The position numbers and the translations under genes were made by a program. Shown here one piece after another: positions 22,770 to 35,402 of a stretch of DNA of 64,000 nucleotides; the first letter of the stretch is position 1; each line of letters begins with the position of its first letter. The notes under the pieces are model-generated. The model saw nothing but the letters and a program-made list of their open reading frames with translations. It was not told the DNA's origin and made no database searches. The stretch is from Talinum fruticosum (taxonomy: Eukaryota; Streptophyta; Magnoliopsida; Caryophyllales; Talinaceae): the NCBI GenBank assembly GCA_021018815.1, contig JAITYX010000033.1, positions 5,813,001 to 5,877,000 on the forward strand. Direction: 5' to 3'.

Positions 22770-23700
22770 TCTCCTTGAGCACTAAGTCTCCAACCTGCAG
22801 ATTTCGAGGCTTCACTTTCTTGTTAAATGCCCTTGATATACATGCCTGTTATCTTTGGACATTATGTAAGGTATTGAGGCGACTCTCATCCAGCGAACAC
22901 TAACTCTTCGTAGCATGCCTTAGCCCACTCGCTTCCGGAATCGACTTTCAGCAATGATTTTCAACGAGGGAATGACAATCTCTATTGGAAGGACTGCTTC
23001 CATTCCATACACTAAGGAGTAAGGGGTTGCTCTCGTCGAGGTCTTGATGGAGGTTCGATACCCCCACAATGCAAGGGCAGCTTATCAAGCCAATCCTTAT
23101 GGTCGAGAGCTATCTTCTCCATTATTTTATTGATATTCTTCTTGGCGACCTCGACTACTCCATTGGTCCGAGGCCGATAGGGAGAAGACTTATGGTGCTT
23201 GATCTTATATTTGTCTAATAGGTCTACTACTTCTTTCTTGAGTGACTACAATGGTCACTAATTAATTCGTGAGGCACCGCATAACAATAAACGATGTTCC
23301 GGGTAATGAACTTGGCTACCGCTTTGATGTCAAAGTTGTATAAGAGGTCGCTTATACCCACTTGGTGAAGTAGTCGATTGGTACATATACAACTTCATGA
23401 TCGCCTATTCCGAGTAGGGGTCACTTTGCCAATTATGTCGGTTCCCCAAAATAAGAATGGCCGGGGTGATGTCGGTGTTGTTAGAAACGATGGTGGTTGA
23501 TGCTGTAAATTTACATACACCTAACGTTTTTGACATTTCTTGACAAATTCATGACAGTCTCTCGTCATGGTCGACCAATAGTATCCAAGTCTCTAAACCT
23601 TCCGAACCAACATCTTTCCATTCATATGGGGTCCACATTCCCTACCATGAATCTAATGCATGATGCGCTTTGCTTTATGTTGGTTGGCACAAAGTAAGCT
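22770..23700 (-). pseudogene. Tat/Ogre integrase domain
   Basis: Minus-strand integrase, last domain of pol as in Ty3/gypsy. Readable pieces, N to C: a Cys/His zinc-finger area near 23570-23650, the core around 23340-23460 with TNRLLHQVGI-type text where families have DYFTKWVEA (frame-shifted), the stretch GVVEVAKKNINKIMEKIALD at about 23095-23160, the block around PLTP-CME before 23000, and the C-terminal region at 22780-22920 that matches the conserved NKKVKPR-LQVGDLVLK pattern in broken form. It joins cDNA to the host genome. Frame changes make it inactive. Confidence 0.7.
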
Positions 23701-23799
23701 AATCCCCGTGTTGGTTTTCTTGTACAATTGCCCTTGTTTGATGATGAACAGGGCTGCCAACATCCTGATGGCTCGCTGGGCTCTAGGCCTAGAGTCCAA

Positions 23800-24470
23800 C
23801 TAATACTCATGCTTATCTAGATATTGATAGATGTCATGATACCAACTAGTTTGGTCGGTATTAGAAACTTCTAACGTATAGACGTGTGAAGGCTGACTTT
23901 GTTGCTTTATGTGAATGGGCATTGAATGAATGTCGTTAGGGATATTGATCATGGATGCTAACTTTGCTAAAGCATCCACGAACTCATTATCATCCCTATG
24001 AAGGTAGGTGAAAGAAATGCTTTCGAAATGTTTTGATAATTCAATGAGATGTGCCCGATAGGGTGCCAAGGCTTCACTACGTGCTTTCCATTTTGACGAA
24101 ATCGATTAATGATCAGATTGGAGTCATCGAAAACCTTGATATTCTTGGTCCCGATCTCTATTGCATCCAAAAGTCCCATAATGCATGCTTCATACTCTGC
24201 AGCGTTATTAGTGACTTTGAAGTTCTATTTGATCGAAATGGGAGTATATGCTCCCTCCGGTGAGACCGGAAGAGTCTCCACTCCAAAGCCTTTCCGATTG
24301 GAGCACCGTTGAAGTACATTGTCCAAACGTACACCTCTACTCGTAAGATATATTTGTCCGGAATGTTGAGGTGTTCGGGTTGTGATTCCGTAATAGGTAG
24401 ATCAGCTAGGAATTCTAACACTACCCTTCCTTTCATTGCATGATAGTCCATCTTGGTATCTTACTCGTTG
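23800..24470 (-). pseudogene. Tat/Ogre RNase H domain
   Basis: Follows RT directly. The entry block AMKGRVVLEFLADLPI and then WTMYFNGAPIGK (about 24325-24360) align with the usual WKLYFDGA, so the first catalytic Asp is read as Asn. Further on come ARREHILPF-type text, the block around DSNLIINRF (family: DSxLVIxQ) and the C-terminal FTYLHRDDNEFVDALAKLAS at about 23940-24010, where the last acidic residues are kept. It is split across three overlapping frames. It would remove the RNA strand of the RNA:DNA hybrid. Confidence 0.75.
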
Positions 24471-25720
24471 ATGGTTGGTTACTCAAGGATATACTTAATA
24501 GGATCCATCGGTGCTACCATATTTACCGTGTGGGCCAACATGTAGTGCCTGAGCTTCTTGGTAGCCTAGACTAATGCCAATGATGTCTTCTCTAATGGCG
24601 TGTATCTAGTCTCATAATCTAAGAAATTCTTGCTAAGATAATATATCACGTACTCTTCTTTCCCGTCTCGTTGAGGTAGCATGGCTACCATAGCTGTCTC
24701 TATCGTGGTGAGGTACAAAAGTAACGTTTTCCTTGGTTAGGGTGGAACTAGCACTTGGAGGGTTGGCTAAGTATTCCTTAACCTTTTCGGATGTTTGTTG
24801 GCACTCGCCATCGCAAATGGGCTCGGACCCTTTGACCATAGTCAATTTTGATATGAAATAACTAATCTACTGTAAACGTCCTAGTAAACCTCGTATCTCC
24901 TTATCCGGCTTCGGTAGCTCAATCTCTTGAATAGCTTTGATCTTAGATGGATCAACTTTAAATTCTTTAAGACTTACAACATAGCCTAACAGTTTCCTCG
25001 AGGTTACCCCGAAGGCACACTTTGAGTATTAAGGCGAGATGTTGTATTTTCTCGATCTTTTCAAGAATTTTCTAAGCTTGGTTTGGTGCCTGACCCTATC
25101 CTTGAATTTTATAATCATATCATCCACATAGACCTCGACTTCTTTGTGGATCATGTCATGCAATAGTGTTGTAGCTATCCTCTGGTATGTTTTGCTAACA
25201 TTCTTGAGCCCAAATAGCATCACAACGTAACAAGTATGTCCCTCATTAGGTGATGAAGGTTATCTTCTCCGTGTCTTCTTTAACCGTCTTCACCTGATTG
25301 TAGCCAGCATAGCCATCCATGAACGAAAGAAAAGCATGTCCCTCTGTGTTATGTACAAGGATGTCAATATGGGGCAGCAAGAAATCGTCTTTGGGACTTG
25401 CTTTATCCAAGTCATTGAAGTCGACGCACATCTTAACCTTATCATCTTTCTTTAGAACCAGTACTATATTTGTTACCCACTAGGGATAGTGAACTACTTT
25501 GATGAACCCAGCCTCTAATTGTTTCCGGACCTCTTCCTTAATTTTCAATGCCCACTTAGGTTTCATCCTCCTTAGCTTACGCTTAACCGGCTTAGCATCT
25601 TTGTAAAGTGGAATTTTATGTTCCGTAATACTTGGATCTATCCCGGCATGTCTTTGTAGGACCATCCAAAGACATATATGAACTATGTAATGAGAGAAGT
25701 AAATTGCTTCCGCTCTTCTC
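24471..25720 (-). pseudogene. Tat/Ogre reverse transcriptase domain
   Basis: N-terminal region at 25480-25665 (HAGIDPSITEHKIPLYKDAK, then KPKWALKIKEEVRKQLEAGF). Palm region at 25246-25431 with MCVDFNDLDKASPKDDFLLP and SFMDGYAGYNQV. Catalytic YVDD at about 25119-25130 within VEVYVDDMIIKFK. The thumb and connection lie at about 24480-25000. YVDD is intact, but stops fall between the blocks. The VDFxDLNKAxPKDxFPLPxID signature is typical of Ty3/gypsy Tat elements. Confidence 0.85.
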
Positions 25721-27593
25721 GATCTAGTGTTTTTCCGATCTTAACCTCTTGGTGTTGATAAACTAATCCTAGATTAATTATTATTGTTTCCTATATTATT
25801 GGTAAGCCATTTTTATGATCTTCCATAGCTTTTATTAATTCTTTAGGGATTTCTTGTTCATCATTAGAGGCAAAACAATTGAAAACAGGAGGAGGCATAG
25901 AGTAAGTAGAAACATTCATCTTATTGAATGAAGAAATGAGTACATCGAGACTTAGAAACAACGAGAATTAGAAAAGAATTAAAAGCAACAGGAGGTGAAG
26001 TAAAAGCCCTAATACTAGTCTTAGGAAAGGGATGTGCTCCTAAGCTAACAGACAAATTCTTGGCCCTCCTCGGCGTCAATCCAAGTAACATGCTTGGACC
26101 CTCTATTGTCCGTGTCGGTGATGAATCTAGATGGATCAAACTATGGGTGTGACATGGCTCGTGACAGTACCAAGACCGAATTCGCCTCTAGGTTCTTCTC
26201 TTGTCCAAATAGTAGACCGAAGGTATTAATCCCAGCCAGGTTGGTCCAGTCTCGTGTGGACTATCCCTCTTTTAGGAGGTAAGGTGCCTCATTTTCTAAT
26301 ATACGACAATCATTGAAAATCTCTAAGCCAGGTATCAAAATTCCCTTCTCTTTGAGGTAGTAGGGTTAAGGAAAACCATAGTAGGGGAAGTTATCCCCTT
26401 CCTTTTAGGAACTGCCCATTTAAAGTATAAGGAAAGGGCTTAATGGAGTGGATTGTATGAGGTGCAATCCTTCTGGTTTGAATTTTACATTTGGCTTGGG
26501 CCATTTCCTTACTACTAGGTTGATAATCTAGCCCGAACTTATAATTGTTAGTAGGTTCAAGGGGTGGAAAGATAAAATGGTATGCCCTTAGGCCTGCAGC
26601 TAGACCAGAAAAATACCTCTTCTTCCTAACCATCGAATGGACGTTAGGGTTGCCATAAGGATTGAAGTTAAATGGTGCTTCATCCTTATCTAAGGCAATG
26701 ACAGTCTTAAATCCATGTAGTTCCTCATCATTAGCATCATGTTCAATATCAACCACGAGATTCCTTGGAGGTGATAGTAGCATAGAGATTATCCCCGTTG
26801 ACAATTATAACTTGACCTTTAATGACCATCTTAACTTTCTAATGTAGTGTAGAGGGCACTACTTAATGATCACATAACCAAGGGCGTCCTAAGAGCAGAT
26901 TGAATGTAGTCGGGATGTCTAGGACTTCGAAGGAAATGTTCCCCTCTGCTGGCCCTACATTGATTGGTAAGGTCGGTGTTCCCGAGATTGTTCTCTTAGA
27001 ATTATCGTGGGCTCAAAGATGGACTGTCTGTTTAGAGAGTTATTGCTCTCTAATCCCTATCCTTTTGGCGATCCTCCGAGGATAGACATTCACAATTGAT
27101 CTATTATTACAAAAGTTAAGGGAACGAACTTGTTTATGCAAGTTACAATTAAATAAAGGGAATTGTTATGTGCAACACATTCTTCGGGGAGATCCTTTTG
27201 ATCAAAAGTAATCGTTCTATTGCCCCAATTGACCAATCCTAATACTTCCTTAAGCGTGGTTTCACGAGAGACCTCGATCTTACTAAGTGCGTCGATTAAG
27301 GCCTCGTCTATGTTTTTGGGAAGCATATATGAGTTGACAAATTAAAATGTAAGCTTTTAACTTTTGAACCTATTTTAGGATTGGGTCTTCTTCTTTAACG
27401 ACTTCTGGTTCTTTTGGGGCTTCCTGAGTCTATTGTAGACCCGGGGATGTATTATGTCGTCCAAATCTAGTAAGGAATTTGATTTCGGACCTTTAGGTTC
27501 TCCTCAAAAGTCTTCCTCTTCTAAGGGTGTCTGTGCCCTAGAAGTCATCGTCGTTGTCGTCACTATTTGTTCTAGTTTCGTAGACATCTTTTT
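25721..27593 (-). pseudogene. Tat/Ogre protease and flanking linkers
   Basis: Minus-strand region between gag and RT. ALIDALSKIEVSRETTLKEV and FDQKDLPEECVAHNNSLYLI (27090-27326) are the conserved entry to the Tat/Ogre protease. The active-site region near 27085-27105 should carry a D-N-G-S motif; here the Asp codon is disrupted by a shift and only N-R-S remains. The 137-codon open frame at 26391-26804 is the protease-RT linker, with an FNFNPYGNPNVHSM segment and a KKRYFSGLAAG patch. Residues to about 27593 lead back to gag, which is interrupted there by a copia LTR. Confidence 0.65.
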
Positions 27594-30500
27594 CGAAGGT
27601 TTGCTCTTGGAGAGTATAAATCACCCCGGGGGGTGAATAGGGTGATGAGGAAACATGCTTCAAAATTAAGACAGATATGAATCCGAGGTGAGTGAGAGGC
27701 AAGGATAGACTCGGAAAAGCATTAACTCGGAATTCGAGTGCAAAGTGAAGAAGCAAATTAAAAGGCACTTTAAGACCTGTCCGAGTCTAGAATGCACTCA
27801 GAAAAGTATAACTCAAAAAGTACATGGAAACCCTCCTGGGGCGAGAAAACCATGAACGTGCTAATCCAAGCACGAAGTCAAATCCATTATTTTGAGTCCA
27901 CAAAATACGAGTACACCGACTTGACCCGAGTTGCTCCGTTAAACAACTCCTTATAAGTTTTTCCTAGATTCGAAAATTACCTATCTGATCTAGTACTTCC
28001 TAACCGAGATCACCCTTACAGTTAGGGACAACCGAGCTGAGTTAACCCTTACGACTCAATCAAGGGACCGTACTTAGAGAGTAAGAAAGAGAGTGTTTGT
28101 AATCGAGTACAAGACTTTACAACTCATAAAGTTATTAAATACATAATTAGAGTTGTAAGTAGATGATTGAGAGTGAATAAAATGACTTTTGCTCAAGTAT
28201 GTGTATTAACAATAGATTCGGCAATCTTCAAGTCTTGAAAGTTGGCTTCTATTTATAGGTGACCAAGCAACTTAGCCGTTGTGTGCATCTTCCGACTGGA
28301 AGTCCTTTGTGACCGTTGTAAAGGATTGTTTGAGTCACTTAGAAAATATCCGTTGAGATATGAACGTTAAGCAACGGTTCTTGACTCCTTTGGAAGTCCC
28401 AAAACCACAGGTAGTGCCTTAAAAAAATAAGGTGGAAACCACTGTTGAGCTTGGTGTTGTAGATTTCCAATTTTGGAAACAGACAATCCCGACACGAGTG
28501 TCTCGGGCTAGGTCCGAGGTGGAAAAAGCCTTTTCTGCTGGTGATTTGATGTCTTGAAGCCGATTACTTTTGCAGTTCAAAATTAGGATAGCCTCGTTTG
28601 AATAACCTACAAAAGTAAATCAATTTCGTTCTTAAAGTATAAAATACTTTGGTCCAAGATTAGTCACGAGATAATAACGTAATTAATATAATTAGTTGAC
28701 TAATTATCCGAGTCGAAAAGGAATGAAATTTTCGAGTCTAATATCCATGGTACTCGAAATTCCATCCGAGTGAGTCCGGAAGATAATTAAGTCAAGTACA
28801 AGATCGGAGTAAACAAACTTGTTCTAGACTAAACAAGGTTCAAACTAAAAAAACTAACTTAGAATAAAGAATTAACGAGTGTAATTCCTGTAACATGAAG
28901 TCATGAAGGTTTGCTTTTGGAGAAGTTAAGTCACCCTAGAGGGCGGTGAATAGGGTGATGGAAGATTTTTAGAAAATCAAACTCTTTTGATTAGAATAGA
29001 GACGAAACATGATTCCGAGTCTATATTGTGGTCAGAAAAGTATGAACTCGGAATGCGGTGAAGAGTAAAGAAGCGGATTGCATTGAGACTTTGAATGTGT
29101 CCGAGTCTAAATTGTACTCGAAAATCGCAACACGTAAATTACGTGGAAACCCTCCCGGGGCAGAAAACCACTGATCTGTGCTAATCCAAGCACGAAGTCA
29201 AATCCACTATTTTGTGTCCACAAAATACAATAGACTGATCGAACCCCGAGTTGGTCCCTTAGACAACTCCTTACAAGTTTTCCTAGACTCAGAAATTCCC
29301 TTATCCGATCTAGTACGTCCTAGCTGAGATAACCCTTACAGCTAGGGACAACCGAGCCGAGTTAACCCTTACAGCTCGATCAAGGGACCTTTACTTAGAG
29401 AGTAAGAAAGAGAGTGTTTGTAACTAAGTACAAGACCTTACAACTCGGAATATAATGAATTACAGAGTGGGAGTTATAAGTAGAAGATTGAGAATGAATA
29501 CAAAGACTTTTGATCAAGTATGTGTATTAACAATAGGTTCGGCTAATCTTCATGTCTTAAGAGTTGCCTTCCTTTTATAGATGACCAAGCAACTTAGCCG
29601 TTGTGTTCATCTTCCGACTGGAAGTTCCTTTATGACCGTTGTGTAGGATTTTCCGAGTCACTCGGAAAATATCCGTTGATTTGCGAACGTTAGGCAACGG
29701 CTCTTGACTTCCTTGGAAGTGCCTAAAACCACTAGCGGTGTCTTCAAATGTAAGGTGGAAACCACCATTGAGCTTAGTGTTGCAGATTTCCATTTCTGGA
29801 AACGAGACAACCCCGACACGAGTGTCCGAGGCTAGGTTAGAGGTGGAAAAAGCCTTGTCTCGCTGGTGATTTGACGTTTTGAAGTCGGTTACTTTTTTAT
29901 TTCAAATATAGGAAAGCCTCGTTTGAAACACCTATAAAAGTAAATCAATTTGGTTCTCAAAGTATAAAATACTTTGGTCCAAGATTAGATAAAGATAATA
30001 ATATAATTAAGATAATTAAGTGACTAATTATCCGGGTCGGAAAAGGAATGGAATTTTCGAGTCTAATATTCATGATACTCAAAATCCCATCCGAGTTAGT
30101 CTAAAAGTAAATCAAGTAAAATATGAAATATCGGAGTAGACAGACTTGATCTACACTAAACACAATTCAAACTAAGATACCAGAGTCGGAGCGCAGAAAA
30201 GATAGTGTTTGAATCATGCGATATGTCCGAGTGTTGAGTGACTCGAACCGAGTGAACCATACGAGAGATGATTTATGAGTCACTCGGAGTTATGCATACC
30301 ATATGACTCGGAAAAGTTTCTAAGACACAAGGAATGCCTTGGAATCAAAACTTTATAAGTGAGAAAGTCTTATACCTAATTCCCTAGATAAAACTCGGAA
30401 AGGTGAGATGTAAAGTCCGAGTCTTCATGTCGGACTCGAGTTTATGTGCGTGAACAAAAATGCTTGAACATTCGATATGCCCGAGTGTTGAGTGACTCGG

Positions 30501-30733
30501 AACCGAGTGAAAAGAGGCATGTAGACGTAAGCTTTCCGAGTCAGTCGATCGATTAGAAACAATCGGAAACATATATAGTAGATTCTATAACACTAAGAGA
30601 AAATGCTATATCACTCGAAATGTTTTTAAGGCACATGGAATGGGTTAGAATCAAAACTCTATAGGAGAAGAAGTCTTATACCTGATTCCTCAATGGAACT
30701 CGGAAAAGTGTAAGTTTAAAGTCTAAGTCTTCA
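27594..30733 (-). mobile_element. Solo copia LTR, itself split by another solo copia LTR
   Basis: Outer solo LTR: 27594-28903 plus 30428-30733 (about 1.62 kb in total), minus strand. Read on plus it starts CGAAGGTTTGCTCTTGG (family TGAAGG...) and ends AAGTCTTCA. Target duplication TTTTT (27589-27593) and TTTTC (30734-30738). It sits in the Tat element between gag and protease: gag resumes at 30734. There is no internal copia sequence, as expected after LTR-LTR recombination. Confidence 0.8.
28904..30427 (-). mobile_element. Inner solo copia LTR nested in the solo LTR
   Basis: 1524 bp, read on plus as TGAAGGTTTGCTTTTGG...GAGTCTTCA, a complete LTR. The host LTR's U3 end stops at 28903 and continues at 30428: the blocks following 30428 (GAACATTCGATATGCCCGAG) match the inner LTR's own 30215-30235, showing each LTR has its U3 end once. 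Flanks AGTCA and TGTCG agree at three of five positions, a decayed target duplication at best. Confidence 0.75.
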
Positions 30734-32340
30734 TTTTCATCACTTACCCACAGCCCATGGACTTCTAGATATAAAGGAGGCAAGTTAGAAGTGGTTTAGA
30801 CCGATGTCTTAAATGAAGATAGACGAGTCCCATTGACGTGGAATGGGTTCAGTAAAAATAGCTAACGTGCCATTTAAAGGATTCTTGTTGTTACTCGGCT
30901 TTTAGGTAACCTTAGGTAAAGGAAGATGACTATTACGGAACATACTTTCCAACTTGTTCCGGAATGTCCAAGCATTTCTCGTTGTCGTGTCCTCGTGCAT
31001 CATGGTATTTGCAAAATTTTCTCGTGTCCCAGCTTTTAGATTGTTTCGCGGTTTCGATTCTGCTCTTATGGGTGGAAATTCTATCTTTTCGTTAGCTAAA
31101 AGATGGTCAAGAGCTTGAGTATAGGTGGTATCAATAGGAGTGTAGTCAATATATATGTTGAGGGCATTGACATTTGCACCCCTGCTAGTATTGCCTATAT
31201 TGGAGGTATTCTTATCAATGGATTGGTAATTACCTCTATACCCAGATCACGAATTTTGTGATCGTGGTGGACAACTCTTCTCCTATCAGCATGCCGGCAT
31301 CCCTAAGGGTTGAGAAAATCATCATAGGTAGGAATTTGAGGTGCTCGTTTGTAGGTAGGCTAAAGATTCTTCACGATGATCCTCACTTGGTCCTTCTCGT
31401 AAAGTCGGTTAACCATGTGGGCATCCTTTACCCTCCATCAGGTGACCAAGTCTCGTAAAGCTTTCTTTCTCACCCTACTTGATCAACTCCAAATCTCTAA
31501 GAGTAACTGGTAAATCAATGTTGTAGGAGTATTGATTTAGCAACTCCTTGCATAGATGAGTCCAGTTGGCAACCTTGCGTGGGGCGATTACATTATACCA
31601 CTTCATTACGTCGATATCGAAAGTCCAAGGGAAAATGATATGGTAAGTGTTTTCCAGTATGTTCATAAGAGTCATTGCTCCTAAGAAGTTGCAAACATGG
31701 TGACGGGGATTCTCGGAACCTCGAAATTTGATATCGGGCATGGTAAACTTAAGGGTAAATTTTCCTTTAGGGATTGAAGTGAATCTCTTATTATCAAAGT
31801 AATGATTACTAAACATGGATGACTCTCTAAACATTTGTTCTATCTCGATCTATACGTGGATCGAGCTGAGGCTTGTATTCGTGCTTGGGACTGTTTGGAG
31901 GAGATAGACTAAGTGGAGGTTGAAGAAATTCTCCTCCTCTTCCGAATTGTTCTTCTTCCTCATCTCTCTCACTATCTACATAGCTTTTAGGATGGCCTTA
32001 AGATTTCCTTATATAGACTCTAATTTCGATCCTAAGCGTCTATCCGAGCTTTCACTCGGGCTAACTTTTGATTAAGAAAAGCAAGGATAGGGGATTGTTC
32101 TCGGTGTTTCTTCCATTGGAGGGGGTTATTTTTAGGTACTTGTTCTACGGTCAAAAGTAGATCGAACTCGTGTGGTATGCATCGAAATATGTTGCACTAG
32201 TGTAGATCGCAAAATAGAACATGGTGCGAGTGTGGAGAAGATGTGTCGGACTCCTTGTTGAGGTGTTTTAACCTTTCGGAGCTTGGATTTTGACAGTACT
32301 CAATTGCGGTAGACTTCCCTATTTTGCAGCCCAAACAATG
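30734..32340 (-). pseudogene. Tat/Ogre gag of the inner element
   Basis: Minus strand, N-terminus near 32300, C-terminus at 30734. The Ty3-type capsid block is open at 31475-31834: SSMFSNHYFDNKRFTSIPKG, then FTMPDIKFRGSENPRHHVCN, DVMKWYNV and LCKELLNQYSYNIDLPVTL, the retrotransposon-gag domain. The nucleocapsid zinc-finger region near 30960-31030 reads FCKYHDARGHDNEKC. Gag packages element RNA. Several stops lie between the blocks. Confidence 0.75.
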
Positions 32341-33427
32341 AGGCTTAAGACCATATTAAAGAATACCACTTTTGGGAGGAAGGGACTTAAGTGCAAAACT
32401 CGAAGAGACTAAGAATGTTATTTATTTGGATGCATAGAAAGTGAAGTGTATGCGATCACTTAATTTGGGGATGATTTTTATTTTGGCTAAATGAAAAATA
32501 AAAAATGTAAAGCCGACTCACCTAATTTTAGATAAATTTGATTTCGGCTAAATGAAAAATAAAAATGCAAAATGGACTCACCTAATTTGAGATGAATTTT
32601 ATTTTGGCTAAATGAAAAAAAAAATGCAAGACGGACACACCTAATTTGAGATGAATTTTCTTTTGGCCAATTGAAAAACTAAAATGCAAAATGGGAATGC
32701 GAGACAAATGAAAAAAGGTCAAAATCTAGAAACCAACTGACTAAAAGAAAGAGGAATCCTTGATAGGACCTTTCTAGACCGACTGGTGGTGACTACCTAG
32801 ACCGCTTAAAGAAAGTTTTAGTATGACTCGTAAATGCAAGTATGGACCGACCTAAAAGGGAAAGGTAGTTTTGACTTTTTTCTAAAATGCACATAATGGA
32901 CTAACTCTAGGAAATTTTATTAAGATAATTTATTTGCACCCATGCATGGGCTAATCAGTACTCCTCACCTATCCCTAAAGGCTCACAAGTAGCAGATTAA
33001 ATCTAAAACAATCACACTCATCCAAGCATGCAAATGAAAACAAGGTGCCACCTAATGATCAAAGATCTATGGTCGAAAGAGGGTTATTACTAGGTAGGAT
33101 ACATGATGACTTATAGTCCAAGGATTTAGTCTTCCGTGTGGGGCACCAAAAAAACACGCTTTGAATCCTCGGTTCCTCTCGGTAATCCAAGAGCGCTCGC
33201 TACGAGGGAAGAGGTACTGCTTCCGTTAGCAATCAAGCGTAGTTAGACCTGCCCGGGTTGCAGTGGGAGCCTCTTACCATAAATGTTAATAAGGGGTTAA
33301 ACCTAATGGTCCGACAACAGTAATAAAATATATTCAAAGGTTGTTAAATAGAGGATGCCTAATACAAATACATTCTTAAAACTCACTACTCAAATTTTCA
33401 AGTTTCGCCCTCTTAATAAGTAATTTA
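32341..33427 (-). other. 5' leader of the inner Tat element
   Basis: Non-coding sequence between the primer site and gag. It contains a 60-bp minisatellite (32455-32696), the paired blocks CTAGACCG around 32770-32800, and text shared with the outer element's leader at 38500-39249 (for example CTCCTCACCTATCC and AGCATGCAAATGAA-type words). Confidence 0.65.
32455..32696. repeat. Leader minisatellite, about 60 bp x 4
   Basis: Four head-to-tail units beginning CACCTAATTTGAGATGA and containing TTTTGGCTAAATGAAAAA, at about 32455, 32519, 32579 and 32638. Units differ by substitutions and one-base indels. Confidence 0.85.
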
Positions 33428-33445
33428 TCCCGAGCGAGTCGCCAC
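33428..33445 (-). other. Primer-binding site of the inner Tat element
   Basis: On the minus strand GTGGCGACTCGCTCGGG directly follows the 5' LTR. Ogre elements are reported to use tRNA-Arg with a site like TGGCGACTCTGCTGGGG. The outer copy (39231-39249, rc TGGTGACTCTGCTAGGG) supports this. The CTCGGG-for-CTGGGG difference fits the CTG miscall pattern described in the findings. Confidence 0.75.
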
Positions 33446-35402
33446 TGTAGGAATCACGAGCGGCGAGACCCACCCGAGGCCGAGTCTCCCCACGAACTGG
33501 AGTAGGTTTTTTCAAAGGGGTTGGAAATGATTATGGGATTTTGAAGATTAATTTTTGAATGTTTAGATTTCCAAATTTTATTGAGTTAAGTTAAAGATAA
33601 ATTAAATCGGATTGATTGGCGGTTTTATTAATTATTTTATTTTTATTTTCGAAGTCTTGGGATATTATTTCTTAACCGAACAAAATAAGATTAGGGTTTT
33701 TGTTTCTACCGTGAGGATTTAAGGCCAAGCTGGTGGGAAAACACCGGTTTGGACCCAAGCCACAACTGCCGACCCCACGGTGTCGGCTGAAGCCAGCACC
33801 TAGCTATTGGTGGCGCCGGCTAGAGGCCACGGCTAAGGAATTCAGCTCGGCTCGTAGCCAGGCTGGCAAATCCAAGCCCTTTTTTTTTTATCCTACAATC
33901 GAAAAAAAAAAAGTCGAGAAGCAATTTGAATAGAAAGAAATCAAAAGTAAGAGTCGCCCATCGGTTTTAGGAAAGAAAAACCGACAACAACAAAATAAAT
34001 GCTCTTTCAATCTTAATATGAGAAAACTAGGACAGATACAAGAGGTTAGAAAGGCACTCCATCGGTCTAGAATTAAGAATTGGATTCGAGGGCAAGGGTA
34101 CGAAATGTAGGGATAACCCCTTCCGTCTCGCCCGTCGAACAATGGTCATTACTAGTTTGAGTAGTGAATCGAATAACATACTAAACACAAGCAACCAACA
34201 TGCTAAATAGAATTTAAAACAAACAAAACATAATAATGAAAGTGGTAAAGACGAGAAAGGAAACGCGATAAAGAAAATAAAAGCAAAATGAAGAAAAGAG
34301 AAAAGCGGAAATTAAAAGGATTACATCGGGCTTGGAGGAATTAAAAGCGATACAATTTCTTCTCTACAATACGTAAAGAGATAAAAGCATAAATTAAAAT
34401 AGATGACCATTTCGAAGGCTGAATTGGTGCCCTAAGGTTATCCCACCTGCTAGTCTAGATCACAAATCTAGATCGGTTGCTGCGATGGTGGTGATTTAAG
34501 AAGGCTATTTATGAGTTTTGTGAGGGTAAGTTTGTAGGGAATAAGAAAGACCAGTTGAATGAATATAAAGAGATCAGAATAATTGAATATTCATTCGCTC
34601 TAAGGATTTAATGGCGCAGTGTTTAGGAAAGAGGCTTTTAAGGTTACTTTTCAACAAAGTAGCGTTTAAGGGGAGACTGTTTATGGTTAGGTTTCTCGCG
34701 GCATAACAGGTAGGAAAAGTCGTGTTGAAATGAGAGCTAGAGCTCTCTATTTATAGGGAGAGAGCTAGGTCGAAATGACCTAGGGCTAACTCTTGGCCAC
34801 CCGTTCGTAAGCGATTGACAAAACCGGGCCAAAAACATAAGATTAAACCGGATAAAATAGGATAAAACCCTAAGGTTTCGTGCGCTTCGTGCTTGCAAAG
34901 TGAGTCTTCATATCAAAACGCGACGTTACAACGCGAACTATTCTCGGGTAGGGGCGCTAGCCACACGACGTCGTCTTGGGGATTTTAAGCTCCTAATCTG
35001 TGACTATCTTGGAGAAAAACACAACATTTTGATGCTTGTGATTATGAAATGTAGTGCTTAATGTCGTCTTGAGGTCTTCATCTCCGTGTCTAGTTGGAGA
35101 AAAATGAAACACGAATTCGACCACTGGAATTTCCCTATATGCGGCGCTGGACTGGTGCTGACTTTAGAGGCTTGGCTCGGGCTTGCACCGTCTCGAAAGA
35201 AAAGGGATTTTTGGACCCACTGAAGGCAAGATGCTATTTATTTGGTGCTAATCGTTCTTTATGGTTTACTAGCTTCTATCGCACCAATCGGACATAAACT
35301 CGATCCAAATCCATAACTAAGACTAGGGATCTCATCATCGGACCAACAATATAAAATACATAATTAAAAGAGATAAGGGACGAGACATTTTAGGTGTCTA
35401 CA
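33446..35402 (-). repeat. 5' LTR of the inner Tat element
   Basis: 1957 bp. On plus it begins TGTAGGAATCACGAGC and ends TTTTAGGTGTCTACA. The TATA box (rc CCCTATAAATAGAGAG) is at 34745-34765. It is flanked on the left by the primer site and on the right by the outer element's gag, starting with target duplication AGAGT. Confidence 0.85.

Larger units (their letters stand above)
15694..35402 (-). mobile_element. Tat/Ogre-type Ty3/gypsy retrotransposon, about 19.7 kb, complete but decayed
   Basis: Minus-strand element with 5' LTR 33446-35402, primer site, leader with minisatellite, gag, protease, RT, RNase H, integrase, then antisense ORFs, then 3' LTR 15694-17729. Target duplication GGAGT (15689-15693) and AGAGT (35403-35407), one mismatch. 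Gag of the outer copy reads across the two flanks exactly as in the uninterrupted homologue at 31130-31150. RT followed by RNase H and then integrase is the Ty3/gypsy order. Great length, a TGGCGACTC primer site and antisense genes near the 3' LTR fit the Tat/Ogre lineage. It contains two nested copia solo LTRs (27594-30733). Multiple stops make it non-autonomous now. Confidence 0.85.

Noticed and set aside
27594..30733. Tandem pair of LTRs with an internal 300-bp duplication
   Set aside because: The nested-solo-LTR model accounts for both U3 ends without a separate duplication.
32455..32696. Possible CRISPR-like array
   Set aside because: Units are contiguous tandem copies without unique spacers, in a plant retrotransposon leader.
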